A stretch of DNA of 64,000 nucleotides from Cristatella mucedo (lineage: Eukaryota > Bryozoa > Phylactolaemata > Cristatellidae). Below, one piece after another: positions 38,951 to 51,779 of this stretch. The position numbers and the translations under genes were made by a program. The stretch is taken from assembly GCA_009760855.2 (NCBI GenBank), contig WPIO01000017.1:372001-436000 (forward strand). The letters run 5' to 3'. Below the pieces are notes generated by a model. It ran no database searches and was not told the origin of the DNA. It saw only the letters and a program-made list of their open reading frames with translations. The number at the start of each line of letters is the position of its first letter. Within the stretch, counting starts at the first letter, position 1.

Positions 38951-39097
38951 TTATAGCAACATGATATTTTGAAGGATGGCTTTCTTTGAGTCGTAGTATT
39001 GTGGGTTGAATCAGAATCGCTCCTGTTTGGTTATAACTGACAGGAAAGTGTTACGGCTCATAGTGCACAAACAAGATGCCGGAGGCCAAGTGGTTAG

Positions 39098-39559
39098 TTT
39101 AGCTATGTGTGGATATCGAGGACCCTACTTCTATTTGAGGGGGGTTATAGATGAATCAGTGTTATGATTGTCTGGTGCATAGGTGTCTCCCAGGCTTGTC
39201 TGCATTTGCGATGTAACTTCTAGACCACTATTTCATGTTCAAGTACATTATTATTATGTGAACAGTGGCATTTGCTTATTTCTTTTAAGTCAAGTTCGTC
39301 TTCCTTTAAAGATGTAACGTGGATAATGTATTTTCAGCTGTCTTGTATATTTGTGGGTAGTTATTGGAACCCACAGACTAGTGAGAATGGTGGGAACTTG
39401 CACCCCGTAACGACTTTAGCTAGGAAACTCGACATATTTAACCTGAATTGGGTTGTTGCTTCTTGGTATGTTTGGTCTTGTTCATGCTTAGCTTTCGAGA
39501 GGAGTAGCGATGGGAATTGCCTGATACGGTCCTTTATTGTTTAAATAGGAATAAGAATA
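39098..39559. other. Unassigned stretch
   Basis: No recognised gene or element. Confidence 0.45.
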
Positions 39560-40265
39560 ATATTAATAAAAATAATGATTTAGCATTTATATTTTTCTAA
39601 GCACTTAAGATATACTGAGCGGTATGCATATCAACTGATTAGTGATAAATAAACAATATTTTAGCATGGAAAAGCAAGTAAGGGACAGTACACATGGAAG
39701 GGTCGAATGGTGCGAGGAGCCGGTACGTTTTTAGCTTCCATCTAATGTCGTCAAGTCGGAGGAAGTCGTGATGCCCATTGGTAGTTGGTCCCACACTCTG
39801 GAATCATATTAATTGAAGGCACGGTCTCCAAAAGGATCCGAGTTTGGCTACAGGCTTAGTTTAACGACCCGAGCAAAATGAATGTATGCTAAGATGAGAA
39901 GCCTAGGAGCAATTACTACAGATATGTGCAAAAGAGCAAAAGAATGAAGTGACCTATAATTGAATAACAGGACCTTGAAGTCGATACGTTGCTATATTGG
40001 AGTGACTGCAGGTCTGTGAGAAGTTTAAATGTGGCAGTTGTGACATTCACAAGAGAGAAGTCTAGCTGCTGAGTTCTGCACATCTGTAAGTGTCTTATTG
40101 CACCGGCCAGGAGACCTGACAATAGTGAACTACATTAATGAAGATGGCACGTCACACACGCATGGACCAGCTTGGCTCTGGTATCCTTATCTAAGCAAGC
40201 CCATATTTTGCTATACTACTTAGGCGAAAGTTGGCAGACTTGACCGTGGAGTGTGTGTGGTAATC
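39560..40265 (-). mobile_element. LINE A-type 3' end, decayed
   Basis: Reverse complement of LINE A from the QLHNIAK-like segment (near 40220) through the APKAWNSLP-equivalent (near 39790) to the terminal region near 39590. No intact frame. Confidence 0.75.
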
Positions 40266-40930
40266 TACCTCTTGGTAAAAAAAATTCGGTACATTGGCTA
40301 CTTGGAATGTGCTGGTCGAGCTCATGTGAGGGTTAGGCTTTTCCATTTCTGAATGAGACTAGGTTTCCCCGTGGCTATTAAATTGGTTATTCAAATCGAG
40401 AAAGTTGTTTGGCATTCTATTGAGAATTTTTTTTATATGCACTTAAAGCTTGGAGGCCTGGTTTAGCGTTCATTAAATGGCAGCATATGAAATCGTCAGA
40501 TTTGAATCGTGTAACTTGTCTCATTGTGGTCAGAATAGCACTGCCATTATATATGTCTGTGCACAGTCTGCTCTTTTCTTGCTTGATAAGGGTGCACCGG
40601 ACATAATATAACAAGCTCTTCAAAAGCCTGGATTCTGGGCGTTTAAGGAGAAACCAGCTACATTATTCGTATTTTTTTGGCAAGAGAATGAGTTGGTAGT
40701 GTTATCTATATGTACAGGGCGAGTCACATCATGCGACAAGAGGCACAGAACAGTCTATTACTTGTTTCCCTTGACAGTATGCCGTAGTTTTAGAGATTAT
40801 CCAAATATTATTCTGTACTTGACCATATATGTTATATGGTTGCACTATCTACGATCTTTGGCTGTCAGAGGTCTCGCGAGCTAGATGTACTCACTTGTTT
40901 TGCTTAACGCGTTATAGACGTTTCAACAAG
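40266..40930. other. Upstream region of the phosphatase gene
   Basis: AT-rich. The sequence before the ATG (ttgttttgcttaacgcgtta, then TAG) could be a 3' splice site ending at about 40917, which would make the coding exon the last exon of a transcript with an upstream non-coding exon. Confidence 0.35.
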
Positions 40931-41674
40931 ATGGAATACAGGCCACCTGTCAAGAAGAGGCTATTTGCATTTGATTTTGATGACACTATCGTGGATGAAA
41001 ACAGTGACATTTTCATTAAAAGGCTGGCCCCTGAGGGGAAGTTGCCTGCGGCCATTGAAGCCAGCTACAGTAAAAATGGATGGATTGAGTATATGAACTC
41101 AATCTTCTTGCATTTGCATGCTTGCAACGTGTCACGAGATCAGATGCGATCATGCATCGAAGAAATTCCGTTAACGCATGGAATGTGCACACTCATAACT
41201 GCGCTCACTGCCAACCCCGAAAATGACGTGATTATTATTTCGGATGCCAACCAGACTTTTATTGACTGGATTCTACAGCGTGAAGGTCTTCAAACCAAGA
41301 TTTCGTCTGTCTACACTAACCCTTCGACTTTCACTAGAGAAGGCTATCTTCAGGTCCGGTATTACCACACTCAGAATTGGTGCGAACTGTCTACGGTGAA
41401 CCTATGCAAAGGCCACATTTTGCAGCAGCACATCGATGCGCAACGAGCCACCGGGTGTGAATATTCGTTCGTGGCCTACATCGGTGACGGTACCAATGAC
41501 TACTGTCCAGGAAAGTTGCTCACTGAAAATGACATACTATTTGCAAGGAAAGGTTATAGCTTGCCAAAAGTGATTGCAAAAAACCCAAACTCAATTAGGG
41601 CTTGTGTTTGGGAATGGCAGTCAGGTCATGATATCGCACAACAGCTGGCTAGTTATGGGATTGTATCATTATGA
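40931..41674 (+). CDS. PHOSPHO2: PHOSPHO1/2-type HAD phosphatase (paralogue A)
   Basis: HAD-superfamily phosphatase. Vertebrate PHOSPHO1 acts on phosphocholine and phosphoethanolamine, and PHOSPHO2 on pyridoxal 5'-phosphate; substrate here cannot be told from sequence. The frame has 247 codons in a single exon, close to the 241-267 of the human proteins. Motif I is D15-F-D17-D-T19, followed by IVDENSD as in PHOSPHO1. Motif II is IIIS104-D, the motif III lysine is K160 (NLCKG), and motif IV is GDGTND at 185-190. I chose ATG 40931 because it has a strong context (AAGATGG) and homology starts just after it; an in-frame ATG at 40829 would add 34 unconserved residues. Codons are fairly AT-rich at third positions. 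The symbol is approximate. Confidence 0.93.
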   Translation: MEYRPPVKKRLFAFDFDDTIVDENSDIFIKRLAPEGKLPAAIEASYSKNGWIEYMNSIFLHLHACNVSRDQMRSCIEEIPLTHGMCTLITALTANPENDVIIISDANQTFIDWILQREGLQTKISSVYTNPSTFTREGYLQVRYYHTQNWCELSTVNLCKGHILQQHIDAQRATGCEYSFVAYIGDGTNDYCPGKLLTENDILFARKGYSLPKVIAKNPNSIRACVWEWQSGHDIAQQLASYGIVSL

Positions 41675-42009
41675 GTCGAGTCCAGGCAGGCTAATGATCT
41701 CTGCATTTGTTATTGTAAGGCAGGGCTTAGAATCCATGCACAATGCTATTACTAAGGCTCTACATTTTGCTGTTCCGTTTCTGACATGTAAACAGTGTTG
41801 TCTAAATTATACATGTATGTAATACATTTTAATGTGTACGTATGTGTTTCGGGTTTTGTCTTTATGAGTACGTATTTATCTTCGACTCACTATATTACGT
41901 CATCATAGGGTTAAGTAGGTGTTACGAAAGAAGAGTTTTCTATCCCACATTCAAGGGTTCAGTAGTTAGTTTAAGGACGTAGACTGACATACAGGACATC
42001 AAGACTTGT
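41675..42009. other. Phosphatase A 3' flank with LINE B-like fragment
   Basis: 41675-41870 is probably 3' UTR; an AATACA variant near 41821 is the only weak polyadenylation hint. 41875-41965 looks like a reverse-strand LINE B end (aggtgttacgaaagaagagt). Confidence 0.4.
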
Positions 42010-42530
42010 ACAACCAGATGATCGTCCGGATACACGGCAGCACACAATATGGTTTAAGACAGTTGGTGACAGAAGCTTTAGCTCTGCAGGTCCTAGACTG
42101 TAGAACTCCCTTCCACTATTCTTACGCAACGACATCTACTCTCCTACTGCCGACTATGGCACATCTTTTTCAGCGGTCCTGAACTGCTACTTCTATGCTA
42201 CTCACTACCTCAACTGCTCTCCTGACTCTGCTATGCTTCCCACTTTCTCTTTGTTTCGTGAGACGAAGTCTGTTGGCTACCGAATGCGTACCGAAAGCCG
42301 CTTAGGCTGTTAGTGTGCTATACAAAACTCTCCTGCGTAACACCCACATGGTCTTTATGACTTTGTGGAGTTACTGACGGAGATACATGGTTATCCCAGG
42401 ATTCCCGTGCCAAGCTCTTTGATGGTATACTGACGGTCGGTTGGCCTATTGAAAACTCACCGTTGAAACACCCAGCCTTCTTGGTTTCGTAGAGTGCCGT
42501 TAGCTTAGTGACGAAGATGCCATGTATGTT
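42010..42530 (+). mobile_element. LINE B 3' ends
   Basis: 42010-42395 is a conserved LINE B C-terminus (FSSAGPR-like, then CYFYATHYL-like) and tail ending gacggagatacatgg. 42435-42530 is a second, diverged LINE B tail. Confidence 0.85.
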
Positions 42531-42604
42531 TAGTCTGTGGCTACCTTCCTAAATTGTATCCTTGATCATTTTCGTGTCTTCTTATGACCCTTTGAATAAA
42601 TAAT

Positions 42605-43400
42605 AATGCACATAGTAGCACCCTCAAAGAATCTATCCAGACGCTTTATAATTTGCTGCCTATAAATTAGTAGCCAAGTATTAGTGACAAGTAAGGTGTC
42701 AAGATCCAAAAGCAAAAAATGTCATAATTAGGCCAGCAAGGTAATGCAAACGTGCCAACACTCGTGGCCACTGGTTAGTATGACCTCGCACAAGTAGCAT
42801 ATACTGAATCATGCATAGCTGAGGACGAAAAGCATGCAGTAATAAAACAAAAAGCCAAGTTGTCTGCGGCGAAGGGAAAGCTGACCGGAACCGATAGGTC
42901 TTTAGCTGAGACTATTGATGCAAGAGGAAGTGACTGTCACTGGAAGCAAATTGACGACTGTCAGTGAATACTAGCTAAGGCCCGATCCCCGAAATATTTC
43001 TTTTTTTGTGCGATGGACAGCGAGATGGCTAGATACCGAGGGTCTGGTTGTGCGAGAGCACGTGACTGGAGGAGCAGCGAAGTCGGACGGATAAGCTCGT
43101 GCAAGGAAGTGAGAGGTAACCCGTAAGTCAGACTCGTGATTTTGAAATCGGTCTTATGCTTGAAAGTGAGCCAGCGAAGCTCAGACAGAAGCAATGTGAT
43201 GTGACTGCTCCTCCGTTGACGATTGACTTAGTGAGCTGCTGAGTTTCGCACTTTCAATGTCACAAATGCGTGAACTCATAGATGTAGTAGGGAAAGTTGC
43301 AGAGGCGGTATAGGATGGCTTACGCAATTTAAAATAATGATAACAAAAATAAAGTCCTTGGTGTGACCAAGGATGGTCTATAAGTCGGGATGCAAGTCGC
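42605..43400 (-). mobile_element. LINE C copy
   Basis: Minus-strand translation contains LLSELRWLTFKHKTDFKITS then LTYGL, and YFGDRALA. The 3' end near 42610-42650 is hairpin-like (agcaccctcaaagaat). Confidence 0.75.
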
Positions 43401-43504
43401 ATATGATGCAGAGATTGGCAGATTTGCTATTTCTAGATATGTTGCTTCAGGTGTACATTTGGTTTAGAGGTGGTTTGTATATCCATTTTTATGCGGAAGT
43501 AGTC
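43401..43504. other. Spacer between LINEs
   Basis: Nothing recognised. Confidence 0.4.
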
Positions 43505-45237
43505 AGAACTTCTGATGATTGATCTACTGCTGCCCTGCATAACTAACATCATTATTATGTCATTAGCCTCAGGTCATGTCCCAGCACCTTTCAAAAAAGC
43601 TGTAATCAGGCCACTTCTCAAGAAAGCTACACTTGACCAAGAAAACTTGAGCAACTACCGCCCAGTTTTCCTTCTACCATTCCTATCAAAGACACTCGAA
43701 CGGGTCGTGGCGGACCAGCTGAACTCGTATATCGAAACCTCACACCTTGCTAGTAAGTTCCAGTCTGGCTTTAGAGCTAATCACTCCTCAGAGTCAGCAT
43801 TGCTTCGGGTATACAACGACCTACTTAGGAATGCAGACATGGGTAGAGTGTCTCTGCTTGTTTTGCTCGATCTTTCGGCAGCTTTTGATACCATCGATCA
43901 CAAAGTTCTTCTAGAGCGCCTCTCATCTCGCTTGGGCATCACTGGCGCTGCTCGGCAGTGGTTCAGGTCCTATCTCAGTGGGAGACTCCGGAGTATTGAC
44001 GTGAATGGACAAAGATCATCTGAAGTACCTCTGAAATATGGAGTACCTCAGGGCTCCGTGCTAGGTCCGGTTCTTTTCACGGTTTATACTCTCCCTCTTG
44101 CTGATGTGATTGCCAAGCACAATCTAGGCATTCACTTCTATGCGGATGACACTCAGTTGTACCTTTGCTTTGATCCCTCCCAGCCTTCGAGCACCTCAAA
44201 TTCTCTAAACTCACTAGCTGCATGCATTGATGACATCGGCACATGGATGGCAGCAAATTTTCTAAAACTAAACGATAATAAAACTAACTTACTAGTTATG
44301 GGCAACCCAGTGTGATTCAGAGATTGGACAGGCTGACTCTCAAAATTGGCTCTGCCAGCATATCTCCAGTGGAATCAGCTCGAAATCTAGGTGTCATATT
44401 CTAAAGCGACCTCTCGTTAGATGACCATATCAGCTCCACAGTCAAATCCGCCTATTTTCAGCTTCATAACATTGTTAAAACTCGGGCTTGTTTAGATAAA
44501 GATACCACGTCTAAGGTGGTCCATGCATTCGTGACATCTCGTCTCGACTTCTGCAACTCACTGCTTACTGGCCTACCAGCATGTGCGATCAGGCGATTGC
44601 AGCTTGTGCAAAACTCGGCAGCTAGACTTGTCTGCCGTGAGCGTCGCAGTTGCCACATTACTCCACTTCTCGCCGACCTGCACTGGCTACCAGTCAAGCA
44701 ACGGATTGACTTCAAGGTTTTGTCGCTCACTTTTAGGTCCCTTCATTCTATGGCTCCAGCCTATCTGTCAGATATACTACCCCATCAGGCCAAGCATCGT
44801 ACCACCCGCTTTTCGGAATCCAACAGTCTACAAATACCTCGTACAAACCTTAAATCCTTTGAAGACCGTGCATTTAGTTCGTATGCTCCCAAAGCCTGGA
44901 ACTACCTCCCGACCTGAGTCAGAACATCCCCTGACCTGACCATATTTAAAAGGAACCTAAAAACACCCCTATTTAGGACAGCATTTAGTGGGTCCCTGTG
45001 ATTCGTCCTTCACGTGCTTATGCGTGCTGACACTGTGCATGCTGCCACTAACCACATTTGCATGCCGACCCTGTGCATGTCACCCCTAACCATATCATTC
45101 ATTTCGTTTGTTTTTCAAGCATGATTTTACTTACCATTCAATTGCATTTCACTTTACAGCAAATGTAAAGCGCCTAGAGAGAGATTAAGTTCTCTGAGGG
45201 CGCTTTATCAAGTGAATTATTATCATTATTATTATTA
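43505..45237 (+). mobile_element. LINE A, longest copy, with nearly complete RT domain
   Basis: The first frame (43515-44315) covers the RT from [16 protein letters not shown] through [50 protein letters not shown] to [10 protein letters not shown] (44136-44150): fingers and palm of an L2/CR1-type RT with catalytic residues intact. A one-base deletion near 44304, compared with the 5776 copy, ends the frame. Nonsense changes at 44402-44404 and 44915-44917 follow. The C-terminal region, 3' UTR, hairpin (AAGCGCC...GGCGCTT) and (ATT)n tail are complete. The endonuclease ORF is missing by 5' truncation. Confidence 0.92.
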
Positions 45238-45244
45238 ATGTCAC

Positions 45245-45430
45245 TGTAGGCCAGATAGATGGCATTTAAGTCGTTTCAACGCTTGATAGAGAGCCAGTGA
45301 AGCTCAGATAAAAGTGGCTGTTGATGACTGAACTGACGAGCTGCTGAGTTTAGCAAGACTTGCAGATGATTAAGGATACAGTCTACGAGTTCTCAATGAG
45401 AAGAATTGCAGTAAGATACGACAGATACAG
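45245..45430 (-). mobile_element. LINE C fragment
   Basis: Similar to 43150-43310 (agccagtgaagctcagataa, gagctgctgagtttagcaag). 3' end absent. Confidence 0.6.
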
Positions 45431-46621
45431 TAGATACGATGTCACAATGTCGTGAAAACTGCTTTGGCTATCGAAAGCTTGATTATTCGTGATTTTTTTC
45501 AGAGACCAATCACTACGAAACGGAAAAATATCACCTTGAAAGAATACTTACTTGCTTATAAATGTGAGATTTTTCTCACAATTTAACTTTCAGGATTTAA
45601 ATATACTGCTAATGTGTCAAAATAAAATGACTATCCCGAGTCAGTATTATAACGAGAGCCACAGTGTAATTTTTCTCTCGCGAAGCTACTTCCGTCGATA
45701 GCAATGCAAACTGGTTTAGCACAAAACGTCCCTCATCCTCTTTAAATCTGTCTCCAAATATTAATGACTCTCAGATGTGCGACTCATAACGTCTGCTTAA
45801 TAGCTTTCAGTAAAGAATTAACTTTGCCTACAGTTTGGCCAAGTTTTTGTTCTGTGTCGCCTTGAGGAGGAAGCATCCGTTTCCCTTCTTTGAATTTAGC
45901 TGGTGTAGTTGATCCCAGGAGAGGCCAGACCTACGGCAACACCCGAGCCAGTAAAACATTAACTAGAGAAGACTAGCTGTAGATTTGTAAATTCACGAGC
46001 CAAATTTAAATGCTTAAGAAATGATGCTGCTGTAAAAATTGATTCGAACAGGCCTGGTGAAGCTGCTATTAAGGAATAGTTCTCCTTGGGTGCGGACGTA
46101 GTAATGCGATTAGCAGATCTGTCCCGGGTTAAAAACTTCTTTCCTCAACTCTGATTGATGGCTCTATATCGGTCATCCTCAGCAGATCTAGACTGTTTTG
46201 AGCAGTGTCAAAACTATATTATTCTTTGCCGCTGAATAAAAAGTCCTAATCGGACGAAGCCTTTCCTAAATTTCCTCCTACAAGCCTCTGTCGACCCATT
46301 TAGAGACTGAATTCTTGCTTAGGTTCGATGACCATTCTGCCGCTGAATTGATCGCATGATGACAGCTAGTTAAAAAACAATCAATTTTGAAGCGTTGACA
46401 TACGATGAGCTAAATTAACCAAGGCGAATCATTAATATTGATTTGGCAGTGCTTTAGAGGCGATGGCAGATTTTCCAAGTGCTTGTACCAAGCAAAGCTA
46501 AATGAAAAAGGCTCAACGAATATTTGCGATCCACCGGGAAAAGCTATTAAAAGCTCGAGTAAAGATTGCAAAGTGCTAGTCACTTTGTCCTTCAGTTAGG
46601 ACCTATGTGCTTTATCGATAC
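45431..46621. other. Unassigned stretch
   Basis: AT-rich. 46200-46560 may hold diverged LINE inter-domain sequence, but I cannot support a family. Confidence 0.35.
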
Positions 46622-46765
46622 AATATAATGCATCTCAGTCTGTAACTCTACACACCCTCATTGACCACATAGGTGTTATGTTGGAGTTTTCTGAAGAACA
46701 CGCCAAGCCTACTCGGATTTGGTTGGCCTGTGGAAGCAAACAGACTTCATCCATCACACGTACAA
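46622..46765 (-). mobile_element. LINE B 3' tail
   Basis: Reverse complement of the LINE B end (aatgcatctcagtctgtaac, aggtgttatgttggagtttt) with a short A/T tail. Confidence 0.75.
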
Positions 46766-47179
46766 AAGAGATAGTAAAAACAGCTAATTCGCGAAGGCCG
46801 CCGAGGAAGTAAGTAGGATGTCTTTGCCTCAGGATTGTGCACTCAAGTATTTATCGAAAACAGTCTTTAAGCAATGGCATGAAACAACTCATTTGTTTTA
46901 AATGGCGTACTTGAGGGCACAAGGAGGATGAAACTGGTTCTGATATTAAGCTAGGCAGTAGATAGCCAGCCCACGGAGAGCCTTGTCAAAGCTCAGAGCT
47001 TCGCCACCGGTATTTATCGTGCAATATTGGCGAAAGCACTGTTGTGCACTCTGCGTTTGCAGCCTGCTTCCGTCTGGAAGTGGCAGCCGCCACACTTACC
47101 CGTCTGTCACAATCGCTCTTTCCGCTCGAGCATAGCGCATTTGCGTCGTCGATAATTGGCTCGTCGCATCAGATTCGGT
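46766..47179. other. Unassigned stretch
   Basis: Nothing recognised. Confidence 0.4.
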
Positions 47180-47280
47180 ACCGTGCCGATTGGGCGCTTG
47201 CCTTGACCAAGGTCATATCTGATTCGCTTGAATAGAGATCTAGTTGTCTTTGAACGCTACAAAAGAGAGCTACATCTGAT
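47180..47280 (+). mobile_element. SINE1 fragment lacking the B-box
   Basis: Head fragment GCCGATTGGGCGCTTGCC, CCAAGGTC, then directly the tail (CTTGAATAGAGATCTAGTTG), an internal deletion. Its end passes into the TA/TG microsatellite. Confidence 0.6.
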
Positions 47281-48060
<780 letters not shown>

Positions 48061-48230
48061 ACTATAAATATATATGTATATATGTATATATATATATATA
48101 TATATTTAATCATTATATAATATATTATAATTATTATATATATTATATATTTATATATTATAATTATTATATATATATATATTTACATATATAATAATAC
48201 TATAATATATAATATATAATAATACTAGAT
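48061..48230. repeat. AT-rich low-complexity tract
   Basis: TA dinucleotides mixed with TATAAT-like units and small palindromes. Confidence 0.9.
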
Positions 48231-49629
48231 GTGGCGGAAGCAGCCCTGCGAAAAGCAACTGGGCAGCGGCTGCTTCGACGGCAGCTGAGCGTCATTCGTT
48301 CCACTGTCACGTTCACGAGGGTTACGGCAGTCAATTCTGACGAGCGGGCAGCTCGCTGTGTTAGTATGTTGACAATCTGAACGTTTTCTGCTGTGCTTCA
48401 TGGGTCCATAAGAGAAATGATAGACATCTTGACTGATTTCTTGAGTACGTATGCATTTAGCGCTCTTTTGGATTCGCACGCGCCAGTCCGCCACATTCAG
48501 GCCTCTTTTTAGCAGTACAATAAAAGTCAATAGCGAAAGAATAAGTGATATTGCGTCTTTAGTAAGACGATATAACAAAAGCTCACACATAAAACACGAC
48601 TAGTGCGATATAACATAGGCCTTAAAATTCTTGTTTTTCACACCCCCTGCACTTTTGTTTGCTACAAGACGGTATGGCAAGTCTTGCAGTTCAGTTCGCG
48701 TGTTTTTATTTACATACGCTGGACTAGCTTCGTCATTAAAAACTCTTGATAGCACGATACATAGAAAAAAACATTAATGTACTAGTAGAATGACCGCTGA
48801 CACAATCTGCAATGCTTCTGACGTCGCTCCCCACTACCTGTGCATTTTACGGGATCACACAATTGAAATATGCAGGGAGATCGTGAAATATGGTTGCCGA
48901 GCTCGTGAACTCTGCGGTTTTTGCTCAGCTCATGCTCGTGCAGCGTTCCGAGCAGAATATCAGTCCATAATGCTGACCAACTGAGGAAATTCTTGAACCA
49001 CATTTCTTCGATAAATCAATCGTTCAGACCCTAAATATGGCCACTAAACCTCACCCTTCCCAAGGCTCAAAGTTGGCACCACGCATTGGCTAGAAACGTG
49101 CAAACAATCTCTAAAAAGCGGCACTAGCCTACTATCGCAGACTGTCATGTATATACGATAGAGCCCGATTGGAAGGTTCTTTTTTGCCTCTTTGCTCGAC
49201 ATTCACAGGTCGATGCAGCCAAGCGATACTCTTTAATGATTTGTACATCGCGGTGTCTCTACGGAGGCGCGGTAATTATGCTGCTCAAAAAATGCTGAAA
49301 CATTTCAATTCGGTGTAGAAAAAATATGACGGTCAGCTGGTTTAACCACCTCAATTGCTCAGAGGCGAGCGAGCTTTTGCAGTGATCATCCCGCTTGCAG
49401 CGATCCATACTGCATTACTGCGGCACGACTCAAACCCACGATCACTGGTCAAGAAGGGCGAGCGCTAGCTGCTCATTTCATTCACTCCGCATTTCGAATA
49501 TCCTCGGAAGCGAGACCTTCTGGGCGGGCGGCGAAAAGTTTCACTCGCTGCTAATAGAAGATGCGATCAGATTGCTTTTACATTCTGCCTGCCATTCGGA
49601 GCGTCGGGCAGGTAATGGGTCCTGCCAAG
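48231..49629. other. Unassigned stretch
   Basis: Open frames at 48225-48590 (minus) and 49395-49679 (plus) carry no recognised domain. The second runs into the SINE1 copy. Confidence 0.4.
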
Positions 49630-49765
49630 CTGGTTTATTCCAGAGGTTAAGGTGCTCGCCCCGACCAAGGTCTGGCTGAGGTCGTGGGCTCGAGCCCCGA
49701 GGCATATGTGAAGCGCCTGAATGGAGATTAAGTTCTCTTAGGGGGCTATACAAAGAATTATATTT
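49630..49765 (+). mobile_element. SINE1 copy, near-consensus
   Basis: GGTTAAGGTGCTCGCCCCGA, CCAAGGTCTGGCTGAGGTCG, GGGCTCGAGCCCCGAGGC, AAGCGCCTGAATGGAGATTA, then the hairpin's second strand and a TATA-rich end. Confidence 0.88.
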
Positions 49766-50582
49766 ACTAACGCTTAGCGACGCGGCTGTGCACCACATCC
49801 AGCCAGACTCTGACTGCCGAGGTATTACTTGCAGTTCCTAAATTATAGCGACTATGAACCGCCTATGAGAGAATCTATGGTTAGGCGGCATACATACCGA
49901 AGTCGAGCAATATTCTCGGGCATTTGAGCTTGAGGAGTTTCGCTCTAGACTTCCGGTCAGAGCTCGGGGAAGAGACGGCGCTCTGGGAGGAGCCGCCCGT
50001 GAGTTGTTGTGCTCCTTGTCTGGCAGAGGACTATGCAGCCCAATCTCGGCTGTCCAATACACCGCGCTCCCTACGCTTCGTCTCCGTCCTTGCTCTTTCC
50101 GGACGCGGAGGCCGTCACGTCCCGTCTGTCTGCAACAGCGATAGGTCCTATCCTACTTCATAGGCTTTAAATGTTTTGATCCGGCAGGCGACAAATCTCT
50201 TGCGTCCTTCACCCAGCTATCTGGACTTCGAAGCCACTGGCTATTCGTATAACTTGACAATAGACGGACTTCAAAGGCGAATTAGAGAAACAGAGTTTTG
50301 CATCGTCATGCGTCGTAGACCAGATTAAATCGTAACGAGCGACTTACATCCGCGAAATTACATTCATAAGTTATTTCTTTGCACAATGGTTTGCCGCTAA
50401 TATTCGAGAACTCGATGTCACTCGTTGCACTTTTCTCGCACACGCTTTCGCGCTGACCTTGATCTGCTCTGAGTGCGCCGTTGCCGCGCCTCCGCGGTGT
50501 GCCCCACTGAGCGGATCGCTGCGAGCCCTGATCGGCGAGCGAGCGCTCGCTCCATCACTCCTTCTCTCGCTCACGGCACGAG

Positions 50583-50627
<45 letters not shown>

Positions 50628-50998
50628 CCTGGCGACGGCCATGGCTCGAAGCCGTATCGGCAAGCGACAGCCGCCGCTTGCAGCCGCTTAGCGTCCGAGC
50701 AAAAAGACGAAATTTAAAGCGCGACTTTCTCTTTCTTCTTTTGTGGCGCGCTACGTCCATTGCTTCTCGGATACGCATCGCTTACGACATCGCTTCCTAC
50801 GCATTCGAGTACAAACGATGCTGACGGTGCAGTGCAGCGACGTCTGTCCGCTCCTGTCCGCAGCGTGAACGAACCTACTGTTAGAATTACACAAGGCCAA
50901 TTCCACGAGCATACGGGACAACGTATTATTCGACAGTGCTCCCGACGTCGACAGGCTCTCGCAAAGGGCCGATACTTGAAAAAAGAAACAAAGGTCAA
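49766..50998. promoter_or_regulatory. CpG-rich region with (GA)n, promoter-like, no recognised gene
   Basis: CpG density rises from about 49900. (GA)n occupies 50587-50624. Frames on both strands (50371-50778 minus; 50459-50824 plus) run through the repeat and look like GC-driven artefacts. No gene assigned. Confidence 0.35.
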
Positions 50999-51150
50999 GG
51001 CTGATTTAACAGCCTCTATTCTATAGCAGCAGAAGAGCCTTATTAGCAATTGCCACACTTGCAGTGGGCAATAAAGAGTCGCCCACTGCCGAAAGCGAAT
51101 CCACGACCTGGGTCACGAAGATCGAGCACCTTAAAACTTAGCCAAATTTC
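50999..51150 (-). mobile_element. SINE2 copy, diverged
   Basis: Reverse complement contains GGTTCGAATCC-like degraded B-box, TTATTGCCCACTGCAAGTG, and GAGGCTGTTAAATCAGCC. Confidence 0.75.
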
Positions 51151-51779
51151 GCGAAGTTTCGGTTCAAGGTCTGGGAGTGAGCTGCCGAGTGGTGCGACCA
51201 GCGAGTCGCCGCCGCCGACACAGCCGCTGCTGCGGCCGCCGGCCGAAGTTTCTAGCTATGATGTCGAGCAAGGTTCGACGAGCGCCAGCGTGGGCAGCGC
51301 GGGCACGGGAGCAGGTTAAGCAAAGGCTGCTTGGCAGCCACCAAAGCAAAGCTCGCCGTGGAGGGTGTCCATTAATAGCACCCAGTTGGCTGGGCACGCT
51401 CGCTCGCGCGCGTGCTAATCATTCAGGGCACAGATACGAAAAGTGGCTCGATTTTACCCAGGTGCTTGTAACTGGGCAGCTAACCAGTTTGCCGTCTTCG
51501 TTTTGCCTTCGGGCGTGCGGCTCGCCTCAACCATTGGATGCATATAACCGCTGAAACCTCAGCATACCGATTCCCCGGCCGCAAATCAGAGAGGAATGTG
51601 CCCTTATTAGCGATTAGCGCCGCCTCGCCGACCGCTCTCTGTCGATACGCCCTGCGTGCGACCGCCGTTGCCACGGTGATCACAGCTTGATGCGGTGCCC
51701 TGCGTTCCTGGAAGGTTGACAGGCCGGATTGGTGTCAGAGCTCACTTATCCGTCACGGTATCCGCCCTCTACGAAATAT
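51151..51779. other. CpG-rich stretch, no recognised gene
   Basis: Frames on both strands are open but without recognised domains. Confidence 0.4.

Larger units (their letters stand above)
38355..39097. repeat. Large inverted repeat with SINE2 at its inner edges
   Basis: The left arm 38355-38614 is the reverse complement of the right arm 38835-39097 with only scattered mismatches and small indels. The spacer is about 220 bases. Each arm contains a SINE2 tail plus about 140 bases of non-SINE flank, so the arms arose by inverted duplication and not by two SINE insertions. The SINE head is complete only next to the right arm. Confidence 0.93.

Noticed and set aside
40829-40930. N-terminal extension of phosphatase A from ATG 40829
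   Set aside because: The 34 residues are not family-like and the region looks like an intron end; ATG 40931 has the better context.
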